Source: UBA1206 sp050953105 (lineage in GTDB: Bacteria; Bacillota; Clostridia; Oscillospirales; CAG-382). From it: a stretch of 64,000 nt of DNA. The number at the start of each line of letters is the position of its first letter. Position 1 is the first letter of the stretch. The notes under the pieces were generated by a model. That model searched no databases. It saw only the letters and a program-made list of their open reading frames with translations, and had not been told where the DNA came from. Positions 54,686-62,150 of this stretch are shown in pieces. The position numbers and the translations under genes were made by a program. The stretch is from the NCBI GenBank assembly GCA_050953105.1, contig JBMNMA010000004.1, forward strand, positions 62,001-126,000, in the 5' to 3' direction.

Positions 54686-55659
54686 TTCGAGGTCACCTCC
54701 TTTTTGTTTTTGACCACAGCCAGAAAAATGCCGCCTGCTATAAGCAACAGGAGACCAAACACATAGCCGTTATATCTACCGGGTACAAGACTTGCTACCA
54801 TAAACATCGCAAAGCCAAGAGCCCAGCCGCTCATAACTGCTGTCACTGTGACATTGTTCGATTTTGGTATAAGCTCTGAAATCAGCCTTTGCAAAAATCC
54901 GTTTTTTGTCAGCGCTTTTACCGAAAGTGCAAAGCCTGCAATACATATCATTGAATTTTGCAGATTGGACGAAATCATCAGGTTACAGACAATCAGTCCG
55001 GACCCTGCTCCAAGAAGCAACAAAACATAGCTTTTTTTACCGCCTTTAAATGTGGTAGCAAGCTTGCCAACGCCGCCTTTCAAGCTTTGAAGCATCCCTT
55101 TGTCGGCAATTACCTGTGCAAACAGAGCCGCTACCAGCCCTTTACCTATGCTACCTCCGATGAGACTGCCCCGAGCGGCTGTCAACCAGGAAAGGATCCG
55201 GACCGGCAATGAGAAAATATCAAAAGCCGCCAGAAGGTTGACCAGTAACCAAACAACAGCAAGGGCTACAACAACAAGCAGACGCTTTTTGTCCCCTAAG
55301 GTCTTCTTGAAGCCGCCAGCTAAACCTTTGAAACCGCTTTTTAGTAAGGACAGCATCCCTTCTCCGGTAAAATCGCCCAGGTTGGGGCTTAGCTCCGAGG
55401 GCAGGGCAAGCTCGCCCGCCGACTGAAAGGCGGGAACCCTATCTGAAAACACACTTTGCGCATATGCGCTTGCCTTGGTTTTGGCTTCGTTTTTTATTTG
55501 TTTTTCGACTTTTGTCAGAACATCCCCGTGCTTCGGCACTGCCTGTTCCGACCGTGCTCCGGACTCCTCCGGTACGGGGGCGGCATTCGCGCCGCATTTG
55601 GCACAGAATTTCGCGCCCTCACTTAGAGCCGTGCCGCAGCTTGTGCATAATTTACCCAT
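54682..55659 (-). CDS. Zinc-ribbon multi-helix membrane protein
   Basis: The 325-residue protein begins with a zinc ribbon MGKLCTSCGTALSEGAKFCAKCG. A Lys/Ala-rich linker and about six to seven membrane helices (~140-315) follow. ATG 55659 has AGGAGTG 8 nt upstream; an ATG seven codons earlier overlaps that site. Its stop overlaps the start of the 1025-residue gene by 4 nt. The N-terminal ribbon is almost certainly cytoplasmic. Function unknown. Confidence 0.8.
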   Translation of the reverse strand: MGKLCTSCGTALSEGAKFCAKCGANAAPVPEESGARSEQAVPKHGDVLTKVEKQIKNEAKTKASAYAQSVFSDRVPAFQSAGELALPSELSPNLGDFTGEGMLSLLKSGFKGLAGGFKKTLGDKKRLLVVVALAVVWLLVNLLAAFDIFSLPVRILSWLTAARGSLIGGSIGKGLVAALFAQVIADKGMLQSLKGGVGKLATTFKGGKKSYVLLLLGAGSGLIVCNLMISSNLQNSMICIAGFALSVKALTKNGFLQRLISELIPKSNNVTVTAVMSGWALGFAMFMVASLVPGRYNGYVFGLLLLIAGGIFLAVVKNKKEVTSK

Positions 55660-55701
55660 AATACTCACTCCTTCTTTCATTAATCACTTGCTTTTGGTAC
55701 G

Positions 55702-56211
55702 TTACCATCCGGTGATGTCTGCCGTCACGCCGGTTTCATGAAGCAGCTTTTGAGTGGCATCCAGCAGCGCCTGCTTTTGAGTCATTCCGTGCAGCAACTC
55801 TACCCGCATGGTCTGAGCCGCGTCGCCAAAGATCAGGTACATCCGCTCCTTATCAATTTGAACGGCGTGTAGCCGCACACCATGTACCCCGTCGAGACCC
55901 CATCGGTAAATTTCGCTGCCGATGAGGATACCAAAGGTAGATACTACAGTTTCCTCAGTGTCTTTTTTCATTTGGCGGCCTGGCATGGAGATGAGAGCAG
56001 ATGGCACCGCAAGGATGCGATTATCCCAAATAAGTGTTGCATCATAGAGCAGACGGCTCTGCCTCACCAATAACAGGAGAGAGATAAGGCTGATAGCTCC
56101 AAAGGCGAAAACCACTTCTAACATAGAAGTTACACCGAGCCACACCGCCAAACAAATACTGGCTGCGAACAATAAGGCATATCCATTGCGCCGTTTGCGG
56201 ATTAATTTCAT
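55702..56211 (-). CDS. Two-helix membrane protein with PH-like C-terminal part
   Basis: The 169-residue protein has two adjacent helices (YALLFAASICLAVWLGVTS and VVFAFGAISLISLLLLV) after a basic start, then a beta-rich region (LLYDATLIWDNRILAVPSAL...IYRWGLDGVHGVRLHAV) that resembles bacterial PH-like domains. That resemblance is tentative. ATG 56211 has AGGAGG upstream. Probable first gene of the zinc-ribbon cluster, after a terminator. Confidence 0.7.
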   Translation of the reverse strand: MKLIRKRRNGYALLFAASICLAVWLGVTSMLEVVFAFGAISLISLLLLVRQSRLLYDATLIWDNRILAVPSALISMPGRQMKKDTEETVVSTFGILIGSEIYRWGLDGVHGVRLHAVQIDKERMYLIFGDAAQTMRVELLHGMTQKQALLDATQKLLHETGVTADITGW

Positions 56212-56288
56212 TTGCACTATACCTCCTCTATCATAAATTTTAGGGAAGGATGCCTCAAAAAGCATCGTTCGAAAGGATGAATTTGCAG

Positions 56289-56320
56289 AAAAAAGCCCCT
56301 CACCCTTTTGGGTGAGAGGC
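56289..56320 (-). terminator. Terminator after LuxR-type membrane regulator
   Basis: On the minus strand GCCTCTCACCC/GGGTGAGGGGC with AAAA loop ends in TTTTTT, 34 nt beyond the stop at 56354. Confidence 0.82.
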
Positions 56321-56353
56321 CGGTTAAACCCAGTATTTATACAGTTTTATGTA

Positions 56354-57772
56354 TCATCCAACCGTTTGGTTTTTCAGCAGGGTGCTGATGAGCTCCGCAC
56401 GGCTTGAAACATCGTATTTTGAAAAAATACTTCTTGCGTGTGTTTTAACGGTATTCTCACTGATGAACAAAGCCCCGGCAATCTCACGGTTGGATTTGCC
56501 GGAAAGGATAAGCTGCAATACCTCCTGCTCCCGGACAGTCAGCGGATCAAGGGTTTTGACCTGCCGTACAATATCCGTTTGCTGTGACTGGCTCATATTG
56601 TCATAAGCGGCAAGGTAAGCATGGCTTTTCAGCAATAGAACAAGCTGGTGGTTTAGGGGCGGCAGCATAACCAATGTAACGCATACCACCGTCAGGGCAA
56701 TCACCGCCACCTCCGCACCGGGAAGCCCCATGGATGTCACAGCCATCCCCAGGACGCCTCCGCAAAGGACGCCGAATACATTGGCGGAAAGACCGATGCC
56801 AAAGGTTTGTGCAGGGTTGTCGCTATAATCCAGCATTTCTCCAAGGATGCTCCACCAAAATAGATCGAAAATACCGCAAGCACCGAGCATCAGCGTATCC
56901 ACAATCAGATAGTCGGAAATGTTTCGCCCCAGTAGCATAAAGCTGATGAACGCTCCTATAATCATTGCCATCCCGATATACAAAATTCTGGAACGCTTTG
57001 CTTTCATAGGTAGGTTGCGCATAATAGCAAGCGCCACGATATAAGGCACGGCCCAATACCAGCTCACCAGTCCCGTTAGATGCTCAAAAGCGGGGTTGAT
57101 AACCTGATACATCAGTCCGGAATTAATTGTAATGATAAAGACAAAAAGACACAGCAATATTAGCGGGTTTTTAATGCCGCCATGCGTCTTATTTTTAATT
57201 GATTTGTTCTGCTCATTCTCCTGCTCCAACGGCAGCATCCAAATGAAGACCATGCCGATCACAAGGCAAAGCACAGAGAAGCCAAGCCCGATAAAGGTTG
57301 ACCTGTTCACGGCCACCACGTTGACTGCAATCATCAGCAAATTGGAATAAATCAGAACATCGGCACAGGATTTAATTCGCTCGTTCTTGGGCGTAAAGGC
57401 CCTGAGGAAAAATCCCCATGCTGCCACCGCGCAGCCGCTAAAGTATCCGCTGACAATCAGTCCGCTCAACCATAGAAAAGTAGGCGAAAAAAAGAAGGGG
57501 ACGGTGGCAACAAGGCATACGCCCATGCCGCCGAGCATCATGCTTTTGGCTGCCGCCCGGGACCTGACGAACAGACCGCAGGTGAGAAGCCCCACGAAAT
57601 GTGCAATCATGGCGGCCATTATGTATGAAGAGGCATTTATCCCACGCATTTCCAGCATGCTATACAGGACCTGCCCCTCAAACTGGAACGACAAAATGTA
57701 GGCGAAGAGAAATGAAAACCCGATAATAGAAAGTCTACGGGCATTTAAAGCCTTAAACTTGAGCATTTTCAT
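56354..57772 (-). CDS. LuxR-family regulator with 12-helix MFS-like membrane domain
   Basis: In this 472-residue protein the first ~395 residues form about twelve membrane helices in an MFS-like layout. The last ~65 form a LuxR-type HTH (LTVREQEVLQLILSGKSNRE, ALFISENTVKTHARSIFSKY). Such membrane-LuxR fusions are common in gut Actinobacteria and some Clostridia and probably sense small molecules directly. The start overlaps the HTH gene stop by 4 nt. A terminator separates it from the zinc-ribbon cluster it may control. Confidence 0.88.
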   Translation of the reverse strand: MKMLKFKALNARRLSIIGFSFLFAYILSFQFEGQVLYSMLEMRGINASSYIMAAMIAHFVGLLTCGLFVRSRAAAKSMMLGGMGVCLVATVPFFFSPTFLWLSGLIVSGYFSGCAVAAWGFFLRAFTPKNERIKSCADVLIYSNLLMIAVNVVAVNRSTFIGLGFSVLCLVIGMVFIWMLPLEQENEQNKSIKNKTHGGIKNPLILLCLFVFIITINSGLMYQVINPAFEHLTGLVSWYWAVPYIVALAIMRNLPMKAKRSRILYIGMAMIIGAFISFMLLGRNISDYLIVDTLMLGACGIFDLFWWSILGEMLDYSDNPAQTFGIGLSANVFGVLCGGVLGMAVTSMGLPGAEVAVIALTVVCVTLVMLPPLNHQLVLLLKSHAYLAAYDNMSQSQQTDIVRQVKTLDPLTVREQEVLQLILSGKSNREIAGALFISENTVKTHARSIFSKYDVSSRAELISTLLKNQTVG

Positions 57773-57987
57773 TTTATAACCTCCCGCTCATCGGAGGCTC
57801 CACCTTTTTTGATCCATTCGTCTATATCAGCGGTTTTGAAACGCCAGAGTTTTCCCACCTTGGATGCAGGCATACCGCGCTGAACAATCCAACGCATAAC
57901 CGTATGGCGCTTAACACCAAGATAGTCGCAAACGTCTTGCAAAGATATCCATCTGTCGTTATATATTGTTTCAGACATAGATGCCAC
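57769..57987 (-). CDS. Excisionase/MerR-type small HTH protein
   Basis: The 72-residue protein contains WISLQDVCDYLGVKRHTVMR and KLWRFKTADIDEWIKKG, the classic excisionase-family DNA-binding domain. In an integrative element it could be Xis; being coupled to the LuxR-type gene it could equally be a regulator. Confidence 0.82.
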   Translation of the reverse strand: MASMSETIYNDRWISLQDVCDYLGVKRHTVMRWIVQRGMPASKVGKLWRFKTADIDEWIKKGGASDEREVIK

Positions 57988-58211
57988 CTCTCTTTAATTA
58001 ATTTAATCTATAATGTATGAGATAATTATAACATCTCAGAGAAGCAATATCAATATCTTTATGGTGTTTTGTGTAGTATTAAGTTGTATGCCTTTAGTTG
58101 TTTGTATCTAATGGCTTATGTTTGGCAATCATTTTTGATGACTGCAGAACCCTTTTGTTCAATATTTTTTTAAGTAATCTTTAGATGTCTTCACCGCTGA
58201 TTTCCGCTGCC

Positions 58212-58404
58212 TTATACGCTTGTCTGCTTAGATGCTTCTGCAACCCACTGTTCCTCTAACAGCTTGATGGTCTGGCAGTCACTGTCCCAAGTATTCATAA
58301 GGTAATACCTTAAATACATCCGGTTGGAGATTTTCTGAAATTCCTGTAAGTAGGTATCATCCTCTACTGACCGATTACTGACCTTTATTAGATCAATGTC
58401 CGTC
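58212..58404 (-). pseudogene. C-terminal remnant of an unidentified gene
   Basis: The minus frame reads DTYLQEFQKISNRMYLRYYL then NTWDSDCQTIKLLEEQWVAE and a stop at 58212. It is protein-like, closed upstream by a stop and without start or ribosome site. Family not recognised; probably a leftover of mobile-element machinery. Confidence 0.4.
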
Positions 58405-58486
58405 TTTTGTTAATCGATTATTAGTGTACTTGTAAGCCACTTGTCACTATTTCGTCCGGCAAAACAAGCACTTCTCAACTCAAAAA

Positions 58487-58504
58487 GTTGCAAAAGTGTT
58501 GCAA
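58487..58504 (+). repeat. GTTGCAA direct-repeat pair, right end of element I
   Basis: GTTGCAA-AAGT-GTTGCAA, 80 nt left of core C; matches the pair at 49752-49770. Confidence 0.72.
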
Positions 58505-58583
58505 CTCGCTATAACTCAAAATTAGAAATGCCCGAAAACCCACTAATATCAAGGCTTTCAGGCACATCAAAACCACTTAAAAC

Positions 58584-60107
58584 TTATTCCCACTCAATAG
58601 TTGCCGGCGGTTTTGATGTGATATCATAAACAATCCGGTTGATGCCGTTGACTTCGTTAGTTATTCTTGACGAAATCTTGGCAAGCAAGGTATGGGGAAT
58701 GCGGGTGTATTCGGCAGTCATAAAGTCGCTGGTGGTTACCGCCCGCAGCGCCGCTGTGTATTGGTAGGTCCGTTCGTCCCCCATTACCCCAACGCTTTTA
58801 AGGTTGGTTAGCACCACAAAATACTGGTCGGGCTTAACCTTGGACTTTGCAATTTCCTCCCGCATAATGGCATCGGCCTCCCGCAGAATGTCCAGCTTTT
58901 CTTTTGTAATCTCGCCTATAACCCTCACCGCAAGGCCGGGGCCTGGGAAGGGCTGGCGGCCGATAATGGTTTCGGGAAGTCCCATTATCCTTCCCAGTTT
59001 GCGCACCTCGTCTTTAAACAATCCCCGCAGAGGTTCGACAACTCCCTCAAAACCCAAATCCTTGGGAAGCCCCCCCACGTTGTGATGGCTTTTTATAACC
59101 GCCGAATTGGTGCCGGATTCCACCACGTCGGGATAAATGGTGCCCTGAGCCAGAAACTCTATATGCCCCAGCTTTTTTGCCTCAGCCTCAAAGGTCCGGA
59201 CAAACTCGGTGCCTATAATTTTTCTCTTTTGTTCGGGATCGGTAACGCCGGCAACGGCGGAAAGGAATTTTTCGCTTGCGTCAACGCAAATGAGGTTTAA
59301 GTCTTTGCCTGCAAAGGCTTTTTTTATTTCCTCGGTTTCGTTTTTCCGCATAAAACCGTGGTCAACATAAATGCAGGTTAGCTGCCCCGGCAGAGCTTCC
59401 GCCAGCAGCCAGGCGCACACCGAGGAGTCAACGCCCCCCGAAAGACCTAGGAGAACACGCTTATTGCCAACGGTTTTACGGACTTCCTCTATCTGGGCGC
59501 TTAAATAGTTTTCCATTGAGTATCCGCCGACAGCGTGGCAGATATTAAATAAAAAGTTGCGGATAAGAGCCATTCCGGGCACGGTGATTTCCACCTCCGG
59601 GTGGAACTGGACACCGTATATTTTCTTTTCTTCGTTTTGAATTGCTCCAATGGGACAATGCTTTGTGGTGGCAATGACAGAAAAGCCGGCCGGCGCCTCA
59701 TACACCATGTCGGTATGGCTCATAAGCACCTTTTGCGTTCCTGTTATGCCTTCAAACAGCAGGCTGCCGGGTAAGAACTCGGCCTTTACCACCCCGTATT
59801 CGCTAACATTGGTGGTTTTGACCTTGCCGCCGAGAAGATGGCTTATAAGCTGCATTCCGTAGCATATTCCCAGCACTGGAATGCCTAAATCCAATATCCC
59901 TTTATCGCACACTGGGGCATGGCTGCCGTATACGCTGTCGGGACCGCCGGTAAAGATAATGCCTATGGGGTTAATTTCCTTAACCTCCTCAAGGCTTATG
60001 GTGTTGGGTTTTATAACCGAATAAACCCCGCACTCCCTTACCCGGCGGGCGATAAGCTCCTTATATTGGCCGCCGAAGTCGACTATTAAAATCGTTTCTT
60101 TTGACAT
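58584..60107 (-). CDS. guaA: GMP synthase (glutamine-hydrolysing)
   Basis: The 507-residue enzyme aminates XMP to GMP. The class I amidotransferase has the nucleophile Cys in LGICYGMQL and His/Glu in QFHPEVE. The ATP-pyrophosphatase loop is LLGLSGGVDSS. The C-terminus reads ITSKPPATIEWE, the universal GuaA ending. Its codons for IEWE plus the stop contain the 11-bp core (58585-58595), so integration has preserved the reading frame. It is 7 nt after the ANTAR gene and is probably co-transcribed with glnA. Confidence 0.97.
   Translation of the reverse strand: MSKETILIVDFGGQYKELIARRVRECGVYSVIKPNTISLEEVKEINPIGIIFTGGPDSVYGSHAPVCDKGILDLGIPVLGICYGMQLISHLLGGKVKTTNVSEYGVVKAEFLPGSLLFEGITGTQKVLMSHTDMVYEAPAGFSVIATTKHCPIGAIQNEEKKIYGVQFHPEVEITVPGMALIRNFLFNICHAVGGYSMENYLSAQIEEVRKTVGNKRVLLGLSGGVDSSVCAWLLAEALPGQLTCIYVDHGFMRKNETEEIKKAFAGKDLNLICVDASEKFLSAVAGVTDPEQKRKIIGTEFVRTFEAEAKKLGHIEFLAQGTIYPDVVESGTNSAVIKSHHNVGGLPKDLGFEGVVEPLRGLFKDEVRKLGRIMGLPETIIGRQPFPGPGLAVRVIGEITKEKLDILREADAIMREEIAKSKVKPDQYFVVLTNLKSVGVMGDERTYQYTAALRAVTTSDFMTAEYTRIPHTLLAKISSRITNEVNGINRIVYDITSKPPATIEWE
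58585..58595. repeat. 11-bp core repeat, copy C (in guaA 3' end)
   Basis: TATTCCCACTC, complement GAGTGGGAATA, covering the last codons and stop of guaA. Confidence 0.82.
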
Positions 60108-60114
60108 AATAACC

Positions 60115-60702
60115 TCAGTTTTCGTATGTTTTTATAATATTTTCGGCAATTTCCCGCTTTTTTACGCAGCGATCCATTGCGGATTTTTCAATAAATCTAT
60201 GGGCCTCCGGCTCGGACATTTTAAGCTGTTCCACAAGTATGAGCTTTGCCCGGTTTACAATCTTAATTTCCTCCATACGGCTTTCCAGCGACTCCACCCT
60301 TGTTTCAAAGGCCTGCATTCGGTTTCGCATAGAAACTAAGGCGTTTATTGTCTGCATAACCGTATGCTTGTCGACGGGCTTTGACAGCGTTACGATTCCG
60401 TATGGTTCAGTTTTATACAAAATCTGTTCATACAACTGGCTTTTTACCAATAATAAAATGCCGGTGGTGGGATATCTTGACAAATCTATTGCAAGCTTGG
60501 TGCCAAAATCGTCGGGCAGGGGGGTGTTTATAATAATCAGACCGTAGGTTTGATCTATAACACGCCTTTCGGCCTCCCCGGCGCTGCCGGCAGTGTCTAT
60601 GGGGTTAAACCGGTTTGGCGGAAGCAGGCTTGTAAAGTAGTCGGACGCTGTTGAGCCGGAAGATACTATTAGCACGCTTGTTTGCCTGAATTCTTCGGCC
60701 AT
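60115..60702 (-). CDS. ANTAR-domain RNA-binding antiterminator with pseudo-receiver
   Basis: The 195-residue protein has a receiver-like N-terminal domain (QTSVLIVSSGSTASDYF), a coiled linker (~115-135) and a C-terminal ANTAR domain (VNRAKLILVEQLKMSEPEAH, RFIEKSAMDRCVKKREIAEN). The acidic pocket is replaced (SSG) and the phospho-acceptor position is Asn59 (IIINTPLP), while Lys108 is kept. Classical phosphorylation is therefore unlikely. ANTAR proteins prevent transcription termination by binding hexaloop hairpins. Its place beside glnA suggests nitrogen control. Confidence 0.9.
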   Translation of the reverse strand: MAEEFRQTSVLIVSSGSTASDYFTSLLPPNRFNPIDTAGSAGEAERRVIDQTYGLIIINTPLPDDFGTKLAIDLSRYPTTGILLLVKSQLYEQILYKTEPYGIVTLSKPVDKHTVMQTINALVSMRNRMQAFETRVESLESRMEEIKIVNRAKLILVEQLKMSEPEAHRFIEKSAMDRCVKKREIAENIIKTYEN

Positions 60703-60735
60703 AATCCCCCTCCTTAAAAGGTTTTTCCCGTAATA

Positions 60736-61935
60736 TTAAACAAGGGCAAAGCCTTCGGGAAGGATACCCTTAATCCACTGTGAATTCCGGGCGATTTCCC
60801 GGGCCTTGTCAAGGGTATCGGGGAGGGAGTCAAGACCGGTGGTTAGCTCCCCGGATGCCGAATACATATCGGCGTCAAGGGGAGGGATGGGGGTTAAGTT
60901 CCTCTCTATTCCGTCTATGCAGGCGTGAATAAGCAGGGCATAAGCAATATAGGGGTTTGCGCCCGGGTCGGGGGACCTTAGCTCAATCCGTTTGAAATCT
61001 CCCTTTGCGGCCGGTATGCGGATAAGCTGGGATCGGTTTTCGGGGGACCAGGTGATATATTTTGGAGCCTTCATTTTACCAAGCCGCATATAGGACTGGT
61101 GGGTGGGGTTTAGGTAGGCGGTCATTTCTTTAATATGCTCCATTACCCCTGCCATGAATTTTTCCCCGTATTCGTTGCCGTCGTTGCTTTTTACCGACAT
61201 GTTTATGTGAAAGCCGTTGCCGGGATGATTTTCAAGGGGTTTGGGGGAGAAATTGGCGTGCAGGCCGTTTCTTATGGCTATCGTCCGCACCACCGACTTG
61301 AAGGTGGTGGAGTTGTCTGCCGACCGGAGGGGATCGGAATACCTGAAGTTTATTTCGTTCTGCCCGGGGCCTTCCTCATGGTGGGCCGATTCGGGGTGGA
61401 TTCCCATGTCCGCAAGGGTAAAGCAGATTTCCCGCCGTATCGATTCGCACTTGTCACCCGGGTCAATGTCCATGTAGCCGGCGTTGTCAAAGGGAATCAA
61501 CGTTCTTTCCCCCTGCTCGTCGGTTTTGAAAAGATAAAATTCATATTCGGCGCCGAAGCTGAAATAAAGTCCCTTCTTTTGGGCTTTGGCCACCGCTTTT
61601 TCAAGTATATAGCGGGAGTCGTATTCGAATCTTTCCCCGCCGGTTGTGCGTATGCCGCATATCATTCTCACCATTTTGCCCTGAACCGGATGCCAGGGGA
61701 CAATGGTAAGGGTGGAAGGGTCGGGGAACAAAAACAAATCCGAATGGGTAACGTTCCCGAAACCGGTAATGGCCGAGGCGTCAAAGGCAATGCCGTCTGC
61801 AAATGCCCGCTTAAGTTCCCCGGGCATAATGGTGGTGCTTTTCTCCCGCCCGGTAACGTCGCAGAAGGAAAGCCTGATAAATTTTACGTTTTCCTCTTCA
61901 ACATAGCTTAATACATCGTTTTCGGAATACATCAA
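60736..61935 (-). CDS. glnA: Glutamine synthetase type I, short form
   Basis: The 399-residue enzyme has the beta-grasp N-terminus (VKFIRLSFCDVTGREKSTTI), YEFYLFKTDE, HHEEGPGQNEINFRY, NGFHINMS, ENRSQLIRIP and IELRSPDPGANPYIAYALL. It is about 40 residues shorter than the usual 440. I do not see the adenylylation Tyr motif (NLYDLP). First gene of glnA-ANTAR-guaA, behind a strong promoter and a long leader hairpin. Confidence 0.94.
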   Translation of the reverse strand: MMYSENDVLSYVEEENVKFIRLSFCDVTGREKSTTIMPGELKRAFADGIAFDASAITGFGNVTHSDLFLFPDPSTLTIVPWHPVQGKMVRMICGIRTTGGERFEYDSRYILEKAVAKAQKKGLYFSFGAEYEFYLFKTDEQGERTLIPFDNAGYMDIDPGDKCESIRREICFTLADMGIHPESAHHEEGPGQNEINFRYSDPLRSADNSTTFKSVVRTIAIRNGLHANFSPKPLENHPGNGFHINMSVKSNDGNEYGEKFMAGVMEHIKEMTAYLNPTHQSYMRLGKMKAPKYITWSPENRSQLIRIPAAKGDFKRIELRSPDPGANPYIAYALLIHACIDGIERNLTPIPPLDADMYSASGELTTGLDSLPDTLDKAREIARNSQWIKGILPEGFALV

Positions 61936-61967
61936 AACCCGCCCTTTACTTATAAAATAACATAAAA

Positions 61968-62017
61968 GGCGTTCGGTAAGTGTTGAAGGAAAAAATTCCT
62001 GCCAACCGGCGAACGCC
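61968..62017 (-). promoter_or_regulatory. glnA leader hairpin, possible attenuator
   Basis: GGCGUUCG and CGAACGCC pair across a loop of about 34 nt that itself can form GCCGGUUGGC and AGGAAUUUUUUCCU hairpins. UUUUAUGUUAUUUU follows. It lies between promoter and start codon, so it may be a regulated terminator. Unlike the glt and glnN leaders it has no clear hexaloop. Confidence 0.5.
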
Positions 62018-62034
62018 CATAGTCTGTCAAAGAT

Positions 62035-62063
62035 ATTATATATTCGGCCCGATTATTTGTCAA
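62035..62063 (-). promoter_or_regulatory. Consensus promoter of glnA-ANTAR-guaA
   Basis: Perfect minus-strand TTGACA (62058-62063), 17 nt and TATAAT (62035-62040). Confidence 0.85.
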
Positions 62064-62150
62064 TAAGTTTATTGAAAGCTAAAAAGGGCAAACTTGCAAA
62101 AATAAAGCAATAAATGCCAAAGTTCTTGGGCAAGGGATACAAAACTTAAA

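Larger units (their letters stand above)
57988..58583. other. Right-end region of element I
   Basis: It contains a gene remnant (58212-58404, minus), the GTTGCAA pair (58487-58504), CCGAAAACCC and TATCAAGGCTT (58547-58557) before core C. No intact gene and no integrase are seen here, where one would normally lie. Confidence 0.55.
49639..58595. mobile_element. Candidate integrase-less integrative element I (9.0 kb) at guaA 3' end
   Basis: It is bounded by core repeats B and C; C is the guaA 3' end. GTTGCAA direct-repeat pairs lie just inside both ends (49752-49770 and 58487-58504). It carries an excisionase-like HTH gene, a LuxR-type membrane regulator and a zinc-ribbon/membrane cluster. No integrase or relaxase is present. 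The 3' end of guaA is an established insertion site of Tn5801-type elements, whose 11-bp site (GAGTGGGAATA, as I recall it) is the complement of this core. Confidence 0.68.
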
